The notes beneath the pieces were generated by a model. It had not been told where the DNA came from. It searched no databases and saw nothing but the letters and a program-made list of their open reading frames with translations. The translations under genes were made by a program, and so were the position numbers. From NCBI GenBank assembly GCA_963730065.1, contig CAVSQL010000010.1, positions 62,001-126,000 of the forward strand: a DNA stretch of 64,000 nt, written 5' to 3'. Numbering within the stretch: the first letter of the stretch is position 1; every line of letters starts with the position of its first letter. Positions 1-7,690 of this stretch are shown here, piece by piece. This DNA comes from UBA9676 sp963730065 (GTDB taxonomy: Bacteria > Actinomycetota > Actinomycetes > Streptosporangiales > Streptosporangiaceae).

Positions 1-83
1 GTCTCCCCTACCGCCCTGGAGGTCCGCATTACCAGGCCGGTCAGGAAGTCGGTGTGCTCAGCCTCCGCAAACCAGAAGGTGGA

Positions 84-1738
84 CTAAGTCCTGTCCGCGG
101 ACCCGGTGGCGCCCTTTCGCACCAACGCCACGATAGCGCAGCCTTCGCGCGCCTGGCAGCGCTGCTGATGCCAGGTGCCGAGCATCCGTGCCCCGGCTGC
201 CAGCCAGGCCATGAAATAGACCACGGTGACCAGGAAGAGTATTTTCGCGTTGGGCTGATGATCGGTGGGGGTGGGGTAGGGGAGCGCAAAAGTGGCCGCC
301 AGCAGGGCGGGGGTTATGAGCCCGCATGCGGCCCATACGACTGCCTTGTCCACCGGCCGCCGCGGCTGCGCCTGAGCGGCCCGGGGCACTGGCTGGGTCC
401 TGGTCAGCCCCGCGGGCAGGTCCGCGGTGAGCGCGGCCAGCTCGGCGTAGGTCCGCGACGCGAACGTATGGCCCACCCGCGCATCTAGCTCGTCTTTGGT
501 CAGCCTGCCCTGCCCGAACGCGGCCTTGAGCGTGTCGATTACCTGCTCGCGGTTGGCGTCGGAGGCCCTGAGGCGGCCGGGAAGCTGAGACGCTGCAGGC
601 GGTGAAAGGGCGTGTGGGCCGCCGGCACCACGGCGGCTGGTGCCGGGTGATGTGCGGCCGAGCCCCCCTCCGATGAAGCCGAGCCAGGCGCCGAGGAACG
701 GCGCGATCATGAGCGCAGCCAAGGGCATCATGCCTGCCTGGCCGACGCTGATTCCCACCCAGTACCCGTGCTGGAGGCCCGGCGGGCTCACGACGTTGCT
801 CGGGTGGCAGGTTGGGCTCAAACACACGGGCCACCAGGTCCTCGGGCTGAGCAGTGGCACGTGGTGCGGGAACAGCGCGATCGTGACCGAGGTGAGCACC
901 GCCAGCAGCAGGGCAGCGGCCGCCGTGGCGCAGCTCGCGGCCAGGGCGCCCTGCGGGACAGGGCCCAGGGCCGCGGGTCGCGTGTCCCGGGCGGTGAGTC
1001 GCGCCGCCAGGAATCCGGTCGCCAGGGGCAGCGCCAGCGCGGCCAGCCCCCACACCTTCAGCGGCGGGCCATTTGGGTCAACGATTTACGCCCAGGGGTG
1101 TAAGCGAGTACAGCACACCGGCGGTGGCCGCGCCGGATCCGATGGCGATCGGCAGGACCCAGCGGGTGAGCCGCACGTGCTGGGAGGTCAGGATGAGCAG
1201 CCCAGCCACATAACCGGCGATGACCAGCAGCAGCACGATCTCGAGGAACCAGAGGCCATGAACGACCGCGAAGTAGGAGCCGAGCTTGCTGCCGTCGCGG
1301 TCCTTCACGGCCTTGGCGGCGATCAGCGCGAGCACCATCGCATACCCGCCTACCCGCGCCGCGCGCGGCGCCCAGCCGCCGCGAACCGGCCCGAAGTAAC
1401 GGCGAATCACCACCGGCAGCACGGCCAGCAGCACCACCGTGAGGACGATGTACACCCGGTTCAAGGGTGTGGCCGGGTTCGATGACGGGCCCGGCCAGCC
1501 GATCCACACCACGCCCGCCGCCCCGGCGGCGAACGCCAGCACCCGTATGACCCTCGCCCATTAAGGCCTCCCGCGCCACCAGCCACAGGCCCCCACAAAG
1601 CCACGCCATCCGCCCCGCCCCGGCCCGGACCCCACCCGCCTCCGCCAGCACGGCCTCCGCCCAGTCGCGACGGGCCGCTGGCAACAGCCCGGCCGAGCGC
1701 CGCAGCAGCCCGGCCAGCACCCGCGTGAACCGCTCCAT
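84..1738 (-). pseudogene. Polytopic membrane protein with DUF1707 domain, two frameshifts
   Basis: Three consecutive reading-frame segments read as one protein if one extra base is removed at two places. Segment 1 starts with an ATG at 1738 (MERFTRVLAGLL) and runs to about 1559. There the run ATGGGCGAGG would read LMARVIRVLAF if one G were absent. Segment 2 (to 1078) has four likely membrane helices and ends LTPLGVN. Removing one base there joins it to DPNGPPLKVWGLAALALP of segment 3, which ends at 84. Segment 3 carries more helices and a DUF1707 motif (DANREQVIDTLKAAFGQGRL, about 550-700), then two helices. The start overlaps the stop of the PadR gene (TGATG), so the two form an operon. Both shifts are +1 and the two joins restore similarity-like continuity, so this is either a recent pseudogene or carries assembly errors. 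Function unknown; PadR partners of this kind are often membrane proteins. Confidence 0.7.
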
Positions 1739-2082
1739 CACGCCCCCTCCGCCGCCACCTTGCGCCTGCCCGCCCGGCCCGCCGCGGCCGCGCGGCGGTC
1801 CGTCAGCGCTGCCTGTTCGGCCAGCGCCGCCCTGGCCGCAGCCAGGCCGTCGGAGCTGAGCCGGTACAGGTGCCGCCGCGGGCGCCCGGCCGGCTGCCCC
1901 TCCTCCCAGCACGCCTCCACCAGGCCACGATCGGCCAGCCTGATCAAGATCGGGTACAGCGTGCCCGACTTCAGCCCCGTGTCCTTCGCGATCCCATACC
2001 CATGCCGCCACCCCGCCGGGTCGGCGCATAGCACCGCGAGGACCGACAACGTCTGGACGGAGAACTCAGGACGGCGAGCCAC
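1738..2082 (-). CDS. PadR family transcriptional regulator
   Basis: Product of 114 residues from GTG 2082. The frame is open back to 2172, but that longer start would translate through the operator palindromes at 2091-2128, so GTG 2082 is preferred. The winged-helix pattern of PadR proteins is visible: FSVQTLSVLAVLCADP, then HGYGIAKDTGLKSGTLYPIL (recognition-helix region), LADRGLVEACWEE and RRHLYRLSSDGLAAA (wing). The C-terminal dimerisation helix is short. Its stop overlaps the start of the downstream membrane protein, so it probably represses its own two-gene operon through the adjacent palindromes. The inducer is unknown. Confidence 0.88.
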   Translation of the reverse strand: MARRPEFSVQTLSVLAVLCADPAGWRHGYGIAKDTGLKSGTLYPILIRLADRGLVEACWEEGQPAGRPRRHLYRLSSDGLAAARAALAEQAALTDRRAAAAGRAGRRKVAAEGA

Positions 2083-2090
2083 AGGACCGA

Positions 2091-2128
2091 CTCTACCTAG
2101 GTAGAGGCACTTCGGTCTACCTAGGTAG
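2091..2128. promoter_or_regulatory. Tandem palindromic operator upstream of padR-like gene
   Basis: Two palindromes sit directly upstream of the PadR start. CTCTACCTAGGTAGAG at 2091-2106 is a perfect 16-bp palindrome, and CTACCTAGGTAG at 2117-2128 a perfect 12-bp one. Their centres are 24 bp apart. The placement at a PadR gene start suggests an autoregulatory operator that overlaps the promoter; this is an inference, as no binding data are visible. Confidence 0.7.
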
Positions 2129-2221
2129 CGGAAGTTAGCGCCCGCTGGCGCTGGACGTGGCTTCGCGGGCAACCTGGACCGCGCGCCGCTGACAGCCGGG
2201 CACGCGGTCAGATCTCAGAGG

Positions 2222-2405
2222 CGCTCCTCGAGGGCCACAGGATCGGCCCGGCTGGCCCCACACCGGTCCAGCGCGTCGGCGCCCAAAGCGGAGGAATACC
2301 TCGCCTGGGAAGGTGTCGTTGCGAGGAATGCAAGGGCGCAAGCTCGCTCACAATCCCGAAGATGTCGGCGTCTCGGGTCAGCCCGCCGCGCCAGAACGGG
2401 TCTGC
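2222..2405 (-). pseudogene. Degenerate 5' fragment of the hypothetical gene found intact at 56490-57002
   Basis: The plus-strand sequence is about 85-90 percent identical by eye to 56787-56962, which is the start-proximal part of the conserved hypothetical gene at 56490-57002. On the minus strand it still reads DADIFGIVSELAPLH, then a one-base insertion (AGGAATGCAAG against AGGGTGCAAG) breaks the frame. Neither the start codon nor the C-terminal part is present. It is a third, most decayed copy of a sequence family also present at 47.7 kb. Confidence 0.65.
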
Positions 2406-2470
2406 GCGTGGAGTGGTGCAGGTGCGGGGCAGGACGCCCTGATGAGGGCCCCAACCTATCGACGCCCTGG

Positions 2471-2923
2471 TCAATGGCGATTCGGGGGTTGCTGGAGGAT
2501 GCGTTCGGACAGGTGCAGCAGTTGCCGGATCTCGGCTTCGTTTATCTGGCCGGCGAAGTGGCGCTGCACCGCGTCGGCGAAGGTCGGCTGTGCGGCGGCG
2601 AAGGTCTTTTCGCCCTCGGCGGTGAGTGTGGCGTAGACGGTCCTCCTGTCTGAGGGGTCTCTTTCGCGGATGATCAGGCCGCGGTCCTCAAGGCGGTCGG
2701 CGGTCTTGGTCACCGCGCTCTTGCCGATGGTGAGCAGCCCGGCGATGTCCACCATCCGCAGGCGCTTGCCCGGTGCCATGGCGACCTGGCAGAGCACGAG
2801 GTTGTCGGCCAGGGTGAGCCCGGCACAGCGCTGCAGGTCCCGGTTGAGGGCGACGCGGACCCGGTCAACGACTTCGCACAGGGCCGTCCACGCCTGCAGT
2901 CCCTCGGGCCGTTCGCCGGTCAT
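2471..2923 (-). CDS. MarR family transcriptional regulator
   Basis: The 150-residue product has the MarR layout: N-terminal dimerisation helices (VVDRVRVALNRDLQRCAGL), a winged helix with recognition segment IAGLLTIGKSAVTKTADRLE (about 75-95) and the wing motif RERDPSDRRTVYATLTAEG (about 100-118). It is divergent from the PPOX-type gene at 3054, with two inverted repeats in the 130-bp gap. It therefore probably represses itself and that neighbour and is released by a small phenolic or oxidative ligand, as MarR proteins typically are. The ligand cannot be read from sequence. Confidence 0.9.
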   Translation of the reverse strand: MTGERPEGLQAWTALCEVVDRVRVALNRDLQRCAGLTLADNLVLCQVAMAPGKRLRMVDIAGLLTIGKSAVTKTADRLEDRGLIIRERDPSDRRTVYATLTAEGEKTFAAAQPTFADAVQRHFAGQINEAEIRQLLHLSERILQQPPNRH

Positions 2924-2937
2924 GAGAGCATGCTAGC

Positions 2938-2984
2938 AGATAGTTGACTAGAATACTATCTTCCAGATAACGTTCTCTAGAGAA
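2938..2984. promoter_or_regulatory. Two inverted repeats in the MarR/PPOX divergent promoter
   Basis: AGATAGT at 2938-2944 is the inverse of ACTATCT at 2955-2961 (10-bp spacer). A second, perfect 12-bp palindrome TTCTCTAGAGAA lies at 2973-2984. This stretch is AT-rich compared with the flanking coding DNA, as expected for promoter DNA. Size and place fit MarR dimer sites controlling both genes. Confidence 0.55.
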
Positions 2985-3053
2985 TCAAACTCTGAAGAAC
3001 CAGATGCGTGGCCTGCACCGGCTGCGGCCCGGGCCAAGGAAGGAATCCCCACG

Positions 3054-3425
3054 ATGAGCGTCTTCTCGGAGAAGGAACTGAACTACCTGGCCAGCCAGCG
3101 ACTCGGCCGGCTGGCCACCATCGACGCCGACGGCCTCCCGCACGTCGTGCCGCTCGGCTGGAGCTACAACCCGGCGCTGGACACGATCGACGTCGGCGGC
3201 CGCGACTTCGCCAGGACGAAGAAGTTCCGCAACGTCCAAGCCAACCCCAAGGTCGCCCTGGTGATCGACGACGTGCTCCCGCCCTGGCGGCCGCGCTGCG
3301 TCATGGTGCGCGGCGAGGCCCAGGCGCTGGACGAGGCGGCCAGCGCGGACGGCGAGCCCTTGGGGCCGATCATCCGCATCCACCCCAGCCGGGTCATCAG
3401 CTGGGGCCTGGACGACGAAGCGTGA
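3054..3425 (+). CDS. PPOX class (pyridoxamine oxidase-fold) F420-dependent-type oxidoreductase
   Basis: Product of 123 residues, the usual size of the small split-barrel flavin/F420 proteins of actinobacteria. It begins FSEKELNYLASQRLGRLATIDADGLPH, the standard opening of this family (start of the barrel and cofactor-facing strand). DVGGRDFARTKKFRNVQANP and ALVIDDV are the other conserved strands. The end RIHPSRVISWGLD is also typical. Enzymes of this family bind FMN, F420 or heme; which one cannot be decided here. The gene is divergent from the MarR regulator and likely under its control, suggesting a stress or xenobiotic response role. Confidence 0.85.
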   Translation: MSVFSEKELNYLASQRLGRLATIDADGLPHVVPLGWSYNPALDTIDVGGRDFARTKKFRNVQANPKVALVIDDVLPPWRPRCVMVRGEAQALDEAASADGEPLGPIIRIHPSRVISWGLDDEA

Positions 3426-3502
3426 GGACGCCACCCACGACCACGACTCTGCCTCAATAACCCGATGCGGCGCCACCAGGCGGAACAGCTCAGGAGGAAC
3501 CG

Positions 3503-3661
3503 ATGTGCACAATCGTCAGGCGTTACGCCTACGACCCCGCGGCGATCGCCAGCGCTGGACAGGCGCAGGCACCCGCACCCGAGCTCGGCCTGCGCGGCGC
3601 GGACAGGGCGAACGTAAACGTCTGCGGTATTAGGTCTTCGCTGTGGCGGAGCAAAGGATGA
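3503..3661 (+). CDS. Small ORF of 52 residues, unrecognised
   Basis: ATG at 3503 is preceded by a strong ribosome binding site (AGGAGG at 3492-3497, 5 bp upstream). The peptide begins MCTIVRRYAYDPAAIASAG and ends CGIRSSLWRSKG. No family is recognised, and composition is not decisive. It may be the 5' stub of a lost gene whose start region survived, since the ribosome binding site is better than the coding potential. Confidence 0.3.
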   Translation: MCTIVRRYAYDPAAIASAGQAQAPAPELGLRGADRANVNVCGIRSSLWRSKG

Positions 3662-3678
3662 CAAGCCGGGTTCACGGC

Positions 3679-4251
3679 TCAACGATCCTCTGCGGCTGGT
3701 GGCAGGAGGAGATAGCTGAGCAGGAAGGCGGCAGCGTAGAAGCCGACGATGGAGTCCAGCCAGTGCGCGAGCAGGGCTCCGAGGTAAGTCGGTCCTCCCC
3801 AGGCGTTGACGGTGGCGTTCGGGTCAAGCCCGCTGGTAATCTGCTCTCCCATCCGAAACGGGAAATAGAGAAGCACGAAGACCAATGGCACCGTCGCGAT
3901 AACCCTGGCCAGGTTCCGCAGGGACAGCCCGTGAGCAAACCGGATGGTCCGGCTCAGCCTGGCCAAGGCACTCGCTGAAAACGGCGCGGCCCACGGCGAA
4001 GGCCCCCGCTGGGCGGGCCGGCGCCGTCTTCCTGCCTGGATGCCGATCACGGCCGCTGCGGCTGCGATCGCCAGGACGACATGGATCGTGATGGCATTCG
4101 AGCCCGCCACGTGCCGGACGATTGCTGACGATCGGCGGGCATATTGCGCGGCTCCTTCGGCGACCCCGATCAGGAACAACGCGGGGAAGACCGTGCCACT
4201 GAGCCGTGAAAGCCGGTAGCCGGGGTTCTTGGACCGCAAGCGGGCGCTCAC
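3679..4251 (-). CDS. Membrane protein, third gene of a PadR operon
   Basis: Product of 190 residues from GTG 4251, which overlaps the previous stop (GTGA at 4248-4251). Hydrophobic segments include LSGTVFPALFLIGVAEGA, ITIHVVLAIAAAAAVIGIQ, VIATVPLVFVLLYFPF and the C-terminal FYAAAFLLSYLLLPPAAE, so about four membrane helices with a basic loop (GRRRRPAQRG) between the second and third. No catalytic motif is recognised. The overlapping gene order PadR, 115-residue protein, this gene points to one transcription unit. Confidence 0.7.
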   Translation of the reverse strand: MSARLRSKNPGYRLSRLSGTVFPALFLIGVAEGAAQYARRSSAIVRHVAGSNAITIHVVLAIAAAAAVIGIQAGRRRRPAQRGPSPWAAPFSASALARLSRTIRFAHGLSLRNLARVIATVPLVFVLLYFPFRMGEQITSGLDPNATVNAWGGPTYLGALLAHWLDSIVGFYAAAFLLSYLLLPPAAEDR

Positions 4252-4595
4252 GGCGCGCTCCCGCGGCGGCGGGCCACGGTGACCCCGGCCAGCGCCAGCC
4301 ATGGGCCGACGGTGGCGGCAAGTGCGAGCGCCCTCGCCGGGGTCGTCGGCGCCCAGAGGATGTTGGCGGTGAGACGGGCGCGCACGGAGAGATACTCCGC
4401 ACAGCCCGACCACAGCAGCGACCCAAGGACGACCGTCAGCCGCCGATGGCTTCCGGCATGAAGCTTCCCCGCATGAACCACGACATCGAAAACCGCGCGG
4501 GGAGTGAGGCGGGTGTCTTCCAGCAGGGCGGCGAACTCCTCGCCAAACACCGCGCGCCACTTCCTGGGGTACAGCGCCACGAGCAGACCGATCAT
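4248..4595 (-). CDS. Small membrane protein in PadR operon
   Basis: Product of 115 residues from ATG 4595, whose ATGA overlaps the PadR stop; a GTG at 4601 is also in frame but the overlapping ATG is favoured. The N-terminus MIGLLVALYPRKWRAVFGEEFAALLEDTRL is the conserved opening of many actinobacterial proteins encoded next to PadR genes. Helices follow at about 58-75 and 84-105. It ends at a GTGA overlap with the next gene, with which it may form one membrane complex or a split permease. Function unknown. Confidence 0.75.
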   Translation of the reverse strand: MIGLLVALYPRKWRAVFGEEFAALLEDTRLTPRAVFDVVVHAGKLHAGSHRRLTVVLGSLLWSGCAEYLSVRARLTANILWAPTTPARALALAATVGPWLALAGVTVARRRGSAP

Positions 4596-4918
4596 CCCCA
4601 CTGCAACCGGGCCTTCCCCGCCTCGACAATCCGCGACCAGCTGGCGATCTGGGCCTGCAATGCCGCTCGCCCGGCTGCGGTGATCTGATACGGGCGGCGG
4701 CGATCCTCGCTCTGCAGCGGGGCGATGAGGCCGCGCCCGGCCAGCTTGGTGAGCGAGCCGTACAAAGTTCCCGGCCCGAGGCGGATCCCGGTTTGCTGGC
4801 GGATGTCCTCGGTGATGGCGTACCCGTGCTTGGGACCGTCGCTCAACGACAGCAGCACAAGCACCCCGGGCTCCCCGAACCGGGCCAGCCCGTCCTGATC
4901 ACGCCCTTGCCTCGCCAT
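4592..4918 (-). CDS. PadR family transcriptional regulator
   Basis: The product is 108 residues from ATG 4918; ATG 4927 and TTG 4954 are possible upstream starts. The fold is shown by FGEPGVLVLLSLSDGPKHGY, AITEDIRQQTGIRLGPGTLY, SLTKLAGRGLIAPLQSEDRR and PYQITAAGRAALQAQIASW, the canonical winged helix. It heads an operon of overlapping genes (ATGA, then GTGA) for two membrane proteins, repeating the PadR-membrane-protein layout at 84-2082. An inverted repeat overlaps its start codon, so autoregulation is likely. Confidence 0.9.
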   Translation of the reverse strand: MARQGRDQDGLARFGEPGVLVLLSLSDGPKHGYAITEDIRQQTGIRLGPGTLYGSLTKLAGRGLIAPLQSEDRRRPYQITAAGRAALQAQIASWSRIVEAGKARLQWG

Positions 4919-4933
4919 ACGTTGCATCGTATG
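4916..4933. promoter_or_regulatory. Inverted repeat over the PadR start codon
   Basis: CATACG (4916-4921) and CGTATG (4928-4933) are inverted arms separated by 6 bp, lying on the likely start codon of the PadR gene. A dimer bound here would block initiation, which suits autorepression. The arms are short, so chance occurrence is possible. Confidence 0.4.
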
Positions 4934-5305
4934 ACGTAATAACTGGGCTGCCAACCCGGGCCGGGACAGTCAGCGACGGGCCGTCGGTACTGGATTCGAA
5001 GCCGGGCGTTGGGGAACTCACCAGACCATTGTGCCCATCTCGACAGCAGCCAGGGCGCCCGCGCGGACTGGCTGTCACCGCGGTCGGCCAGCCGCGCCCG
5101 GGCTGGCTGCGGCCATGCGCTGAGCACCGGCTGGAGGCGGCCGGCGAGCGCGGCGGCATAGGCTCGCAGCTGCTGGCGCGCGAGGCGGAGAGCTCACACT
5201 GCGGGCGCATGAGCAGGCCCGTTCGCGATGGCGATCACTAACAGATACCGGGCGGCCCCAACCGTGAGGCGGGGCGATCTGCAGATCCCGGAAATGGAGG
5301 CCAGG
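4934..5305. other. Intergenic region with no supported gene
   Basis: This 370-bp stretch separates the PadR operon from ohr. Open frames in both directions have Ser-, Arg- and Pro-rich products without recognisable family, typical of spurious frames in GC-rich DNA. The last 60 bp should hold the ohr promoter; a purine-rich stretch (GGAGGCCAGG) just before 5306 is the ribosome binding site. Confidence 0.5.
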
Positions 5306-5743
5306 ATGGCGCGAGTTCTGTACACGGCGGAGGCAACGGTCACAGGTGGCCGGGCAAACGGTCACGGCCGCACGAATGACGGGGCCTTAGATGTGCAGCT
5401 CCGCTCGCCGAAGGAGATGGGCGGCGAGGGGGGCGGCACCAACCCCGAACAGCTCTTCGCCGTGGGCTATGCGGCCTGCTTCGAGAGCGCTCTGGGCGTG
5501 GTGGGCCGCCGCGAGCGCGCCGAGGTGGGTGACGTCTCGATCGACAGCCGGGTGAGCCTGCTGCCCACCAAGGAGCGTGGTTTCAGCCTCGCGGTGGAGC
5601 TCGACGTAACCCTGCCGCAGGTCCGCGATCCCGGGCAGGCGGCGCGGCTCGTCGCCGCCGCGCACCAGGTATGCCCGTACTCCAACGCCACCCGGGGCAA
5701 CATCGACGTCACGCTGACCGCCAACGGTCACGCCGTCGCCTGA
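5306..5743 (+). CDS. ohr: Organic hydroperoxide resistance protein (Ohr/OsmC family)
   Basis: Product of 145 residues from ATG 5306, which follows a GGAGG-type site; the frame is open back to 5228 but the Ohr N-terminus MARVLYTAEATVTGGRANGH begins here. Ohr is a thiol peroxidase that reduces organic hydroperoxides, using two cysteines in the cytoplasm. Both are present in their motifs: GYAACFESAL (peroxidatic Cys) and VCPYSNATRGNIDV (resolving Cys). LRSPKEMGGEGGGTNPEQLF is the conserved region that supplies the activating Arg. Length is normal. No adjacent OhrR is seen; the MarR gene at 2.5-2.9 kb is a possible but unproven regulator. Confidence 0.95.
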   Translation: MARVLYTAEATVTGGRANGHGRTNDGALDVQLRSPKEMGGEGGGTNPEQLFAVGYAACFESALGVVGRRERAEVGDVSIDSRVSLLPTKERGFSLAVELDVTLPQVRDPGQAARLVAAAHQVCPYSNATRGNIDVTLTANGHAVA

Positions 5744-5994
5744 ACCGCGCACCGAGCGCGATACGCACAGCCTCCTGCTTAGGAGGCATTCCCCGGCAGT
5801 TGCTTTCACCCGGCGAATCAGCCGATGTCGCGGACCGAGCAGGTTGCCAGGGCCGCTGTCAGTACCAACATCGGCCAGGTGACGGACGTCTTGGCATTGC
5901 TGTGGCCACACGATGAGAACGTGGCGCCACTTGATGCTCGCCGCAACGGGGATGGCACCGTGGTTAGAGTGGGCATGCCCGCCCGAGCTCACAG

Positions 5995-7680
5995 GTGCCG
6001 CCCATGCCAGATGCTCCAGTCCTGCTCATCGTCGATGACGACCCGCAGGCACGAGGCGTTGTCGAGAGCGAGCTGCGCAAGCGGTACGGGGCCGATTACC
6101 AGGTCATCTGCGTTGGGTCCGCCGATGATCCGCCCGGTCTGCTCGCCAGGCTTCGCGACAACCAGCGCCTGGTCAGCATCGTGCTGGCCGGCCAATCGAT
6201 GTCGCAGCTGACCGGGACAGAGCTGCTGGCGCGGGTCCGTGAGTTCCATAGCACGGCCAAGCGTCTCCTCCTCATCGCTTGGAGATACGGACCGCCCCCC
6301 GAGCCGATCCTGGAGGCCATCGCGCTTGACCACATCGACGCCTACGCCGGCAGGCCTACGACGGTGCCGGACGAGGAGTTCCACCTGACGGTCACCCAGC
6401 TGCTTGAGGAGTGGGCCAGGTCGAACCTGCCCAGGCCCGAAGTCATGCGGGTGGTGGGCAAGGAGTGGTCCGCCCGCTCGCACGAGATCCGGGACCTGCT
6501 GAGCCGCAACGTGCTCCCGTTCGGCTTCTACCCGGCGGACGCCAGGCCGGGAAAGGCACTGCTGGAACAGGCCGGCGCCGCCGCGGCGACGCTGCCGGTG
6601 ATCATCATGTTCGACGGGCGCGTGCTGGAGAATCCGTCGAACGCTCAACTCGCCGAGGCCATCGGGATGCGGACCAGCCCGGGGGCCGACCTGTACGACG
6701 TGGCGGTAATCGGTGCCGGGCCAGCCGGCCTGGCGGCCGCGGTCTACGGGGCATCCGAGGGTTTGTCCACGGTGGTGCTGGAGCCGGAGGCCATCGGCGG
6801 CCAAGCCGGCACGAGCTCGCACATCCGCAACTACCTGGGCTTCCCGACGGGGGTGAGCGGCGAGGATCTCGCGGTGCGGGCCTACACGCAGGCCTGGAAT
6901 TTCGGCGCCGATTACATCTATGGGAACCCGGCGACCGGTCTGCGCGTCCAGGGCCCGGAGCGTGTGGTGACCGTCGCCGGCGGGGACAAGGTTCGCAGCC
7001 GGGCCGTCGTCATCGCCACCGGCGTTTCATACCGCCGACTCGGTGTCCCCTCGCTCGACGCGCTGACCGGCGCAGGCGTGTTCTACGGCGCCGCCACCTC
7101 CGAGGCCAAAGCGATGAAGGGCCGGGAGGTGTTCGTGGTGGGCGGCGCGAACTCCGCGGGACAGGCCGCCGTCCACCTCGCCACGTACGCCGCCAGGGTG
7201 ACGATGCTGGTCCGGGGCCAGTCACTGGCCGACAGCATGTCCGAGTACCTGGTCAAGGAGATCACCAGCACGCCCAACATCGCCGTACGGCGTGGCGCCG
7301 TTGTGACGGGCGGCGCCGGCACGGGCCGCCTGGAGAGCCTGACCCTCCTGGACCAGGCGTCCGGGGTGACCGAGACCGTTCCGGCCGCGGCGGTATTCGT
7401 GCTGATCGGAGCCGAGCCCCGCACCCACTGGCTGCCAGACGACATCAGGCGCGATCAGTGGGGGTTCGTGGTCACCGGGACCGACCTCGTGGTGGGCGGC
7501 CGCCCTCCGGACGGCTGGCCCGTCCAGCGTCCCCCCATGCTTCTAGAGTCGAGCCTGCCTGGGGTCTTCGCGGTCGGCGACGTCCGCTGCGGGTCAGTGA
7601 AACGGGTAGCGTCCGCAGTTGGCGAGGGCTCGGTCGCGATCCACCTGATCCACGACTACCTGCGCGGCAACCGCAACTAA
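5995..7680 (+). CDS. Fused response regulator / thioredoxin reductase-like flavoprotein
   Basis: Product of 561 residues (GTG 5995; ATG 6004 is an alternative). Residues 8-125 resemble a CheY-like receiver with the acidic triad (VDDD, 13-16), but the phosphoacceptor position reads IVLAGQSM with no Asp. Residues about 148-225 look like a glutaredoxin/thioredoxin-like fold (RVVGKEWSARSHEIRDLL, LPVIIMFDGRVLENPS) without a CXXC. Residues 234-560 form a two-domain FAD/NADPH reductase: GAGPAG (240-245) for FAD, GGANSAGQAA (383-392) for NADPH, and GVFAVGDVR near the end. The redox CATC of thioredoxin reductase is replaced by FYGAATSE (363-370). It is therefore unlikely to reduce thioredoxin directly. 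Known databases name such proteins fused response regulator/thioredoxin-disulfide reductase. Its position after ohr suggests redox stress. Confidence 0.85.
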   Translation: MPPMPDAPVLLIVDDDPQARGVVESELRKRYGADYQVICVGSADDPPGLLARLRDNQRLVSIVLAGQSMSQLTGTELLARVREFHSTAKRLLLIAWRYGPPPEPILEAIALDHIDAYAGRPTTVPDEEFHLTVTQLLEEWARSNLPRPEVMRVVGKEWSARSHEIRDLLSRNVLPFGFYPADARPGKALLEQAGAAAATLPVIIMFDGRVLENPSNAQLAEAIGMRTSPGADLYDVAVIGAGPAGLAAAVYGASEGLSTVVLEPEAIGGQAGTSSHIRNYLGFPTGVSGEDLAVRAYTQAWNFGADYIYGNPATGLRVQGPERVVTVAGGDKVRSRAVVIATGVSYRRLGVPSLDALTGAGVFYGAATSEAKAMKGREVFVVGGANSAGQAAVHLATYAARVTMLVRGQSLADSMSEYLVKEITSTPNIAVRRGAVVTGGAGTGRLESLTLLDQASGVTETVPAAAVFVLIGAEPRTHWLPDDIRRDQWGFVVTGTDLVVGGRPPDGWPVQRPPMLLESSLPGVFAVGDVRCGSVKRVASAVGEGSVAIHLIHDYLRGNRN

Positions 7681-7690
7681 CCGGGGTTAG
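7677..7690. other. Palindrome shared by two convergent stop codons
   Basis: CTAACCGGGGTTAG is a 14-bp sequence with 6-bp inverted arms and a GG centre. It contains the TAA stop of the plus-strand flavoprotein gene and lies over the end of the convergent YihY gene. It might help termination in both directions, but the stem is short and no T-tract follows. Confidence 0.3.

Noticed and set aside
1..83. Short minus-strand frame running off the left edge (FWFAEAEHTDFLTGLV)
   Set aside because: Protein-like, but it is preceded by a stop and lacks a start codon, and too little is visible to assign it.
5771..5786. CCTCCT-GCTT-AGGAGG hairpin after ohr as terminator
   Set aside because: The stem is only 6 bp and no T-tract follows; it may also be a chance Shine-Dalgarno complement.
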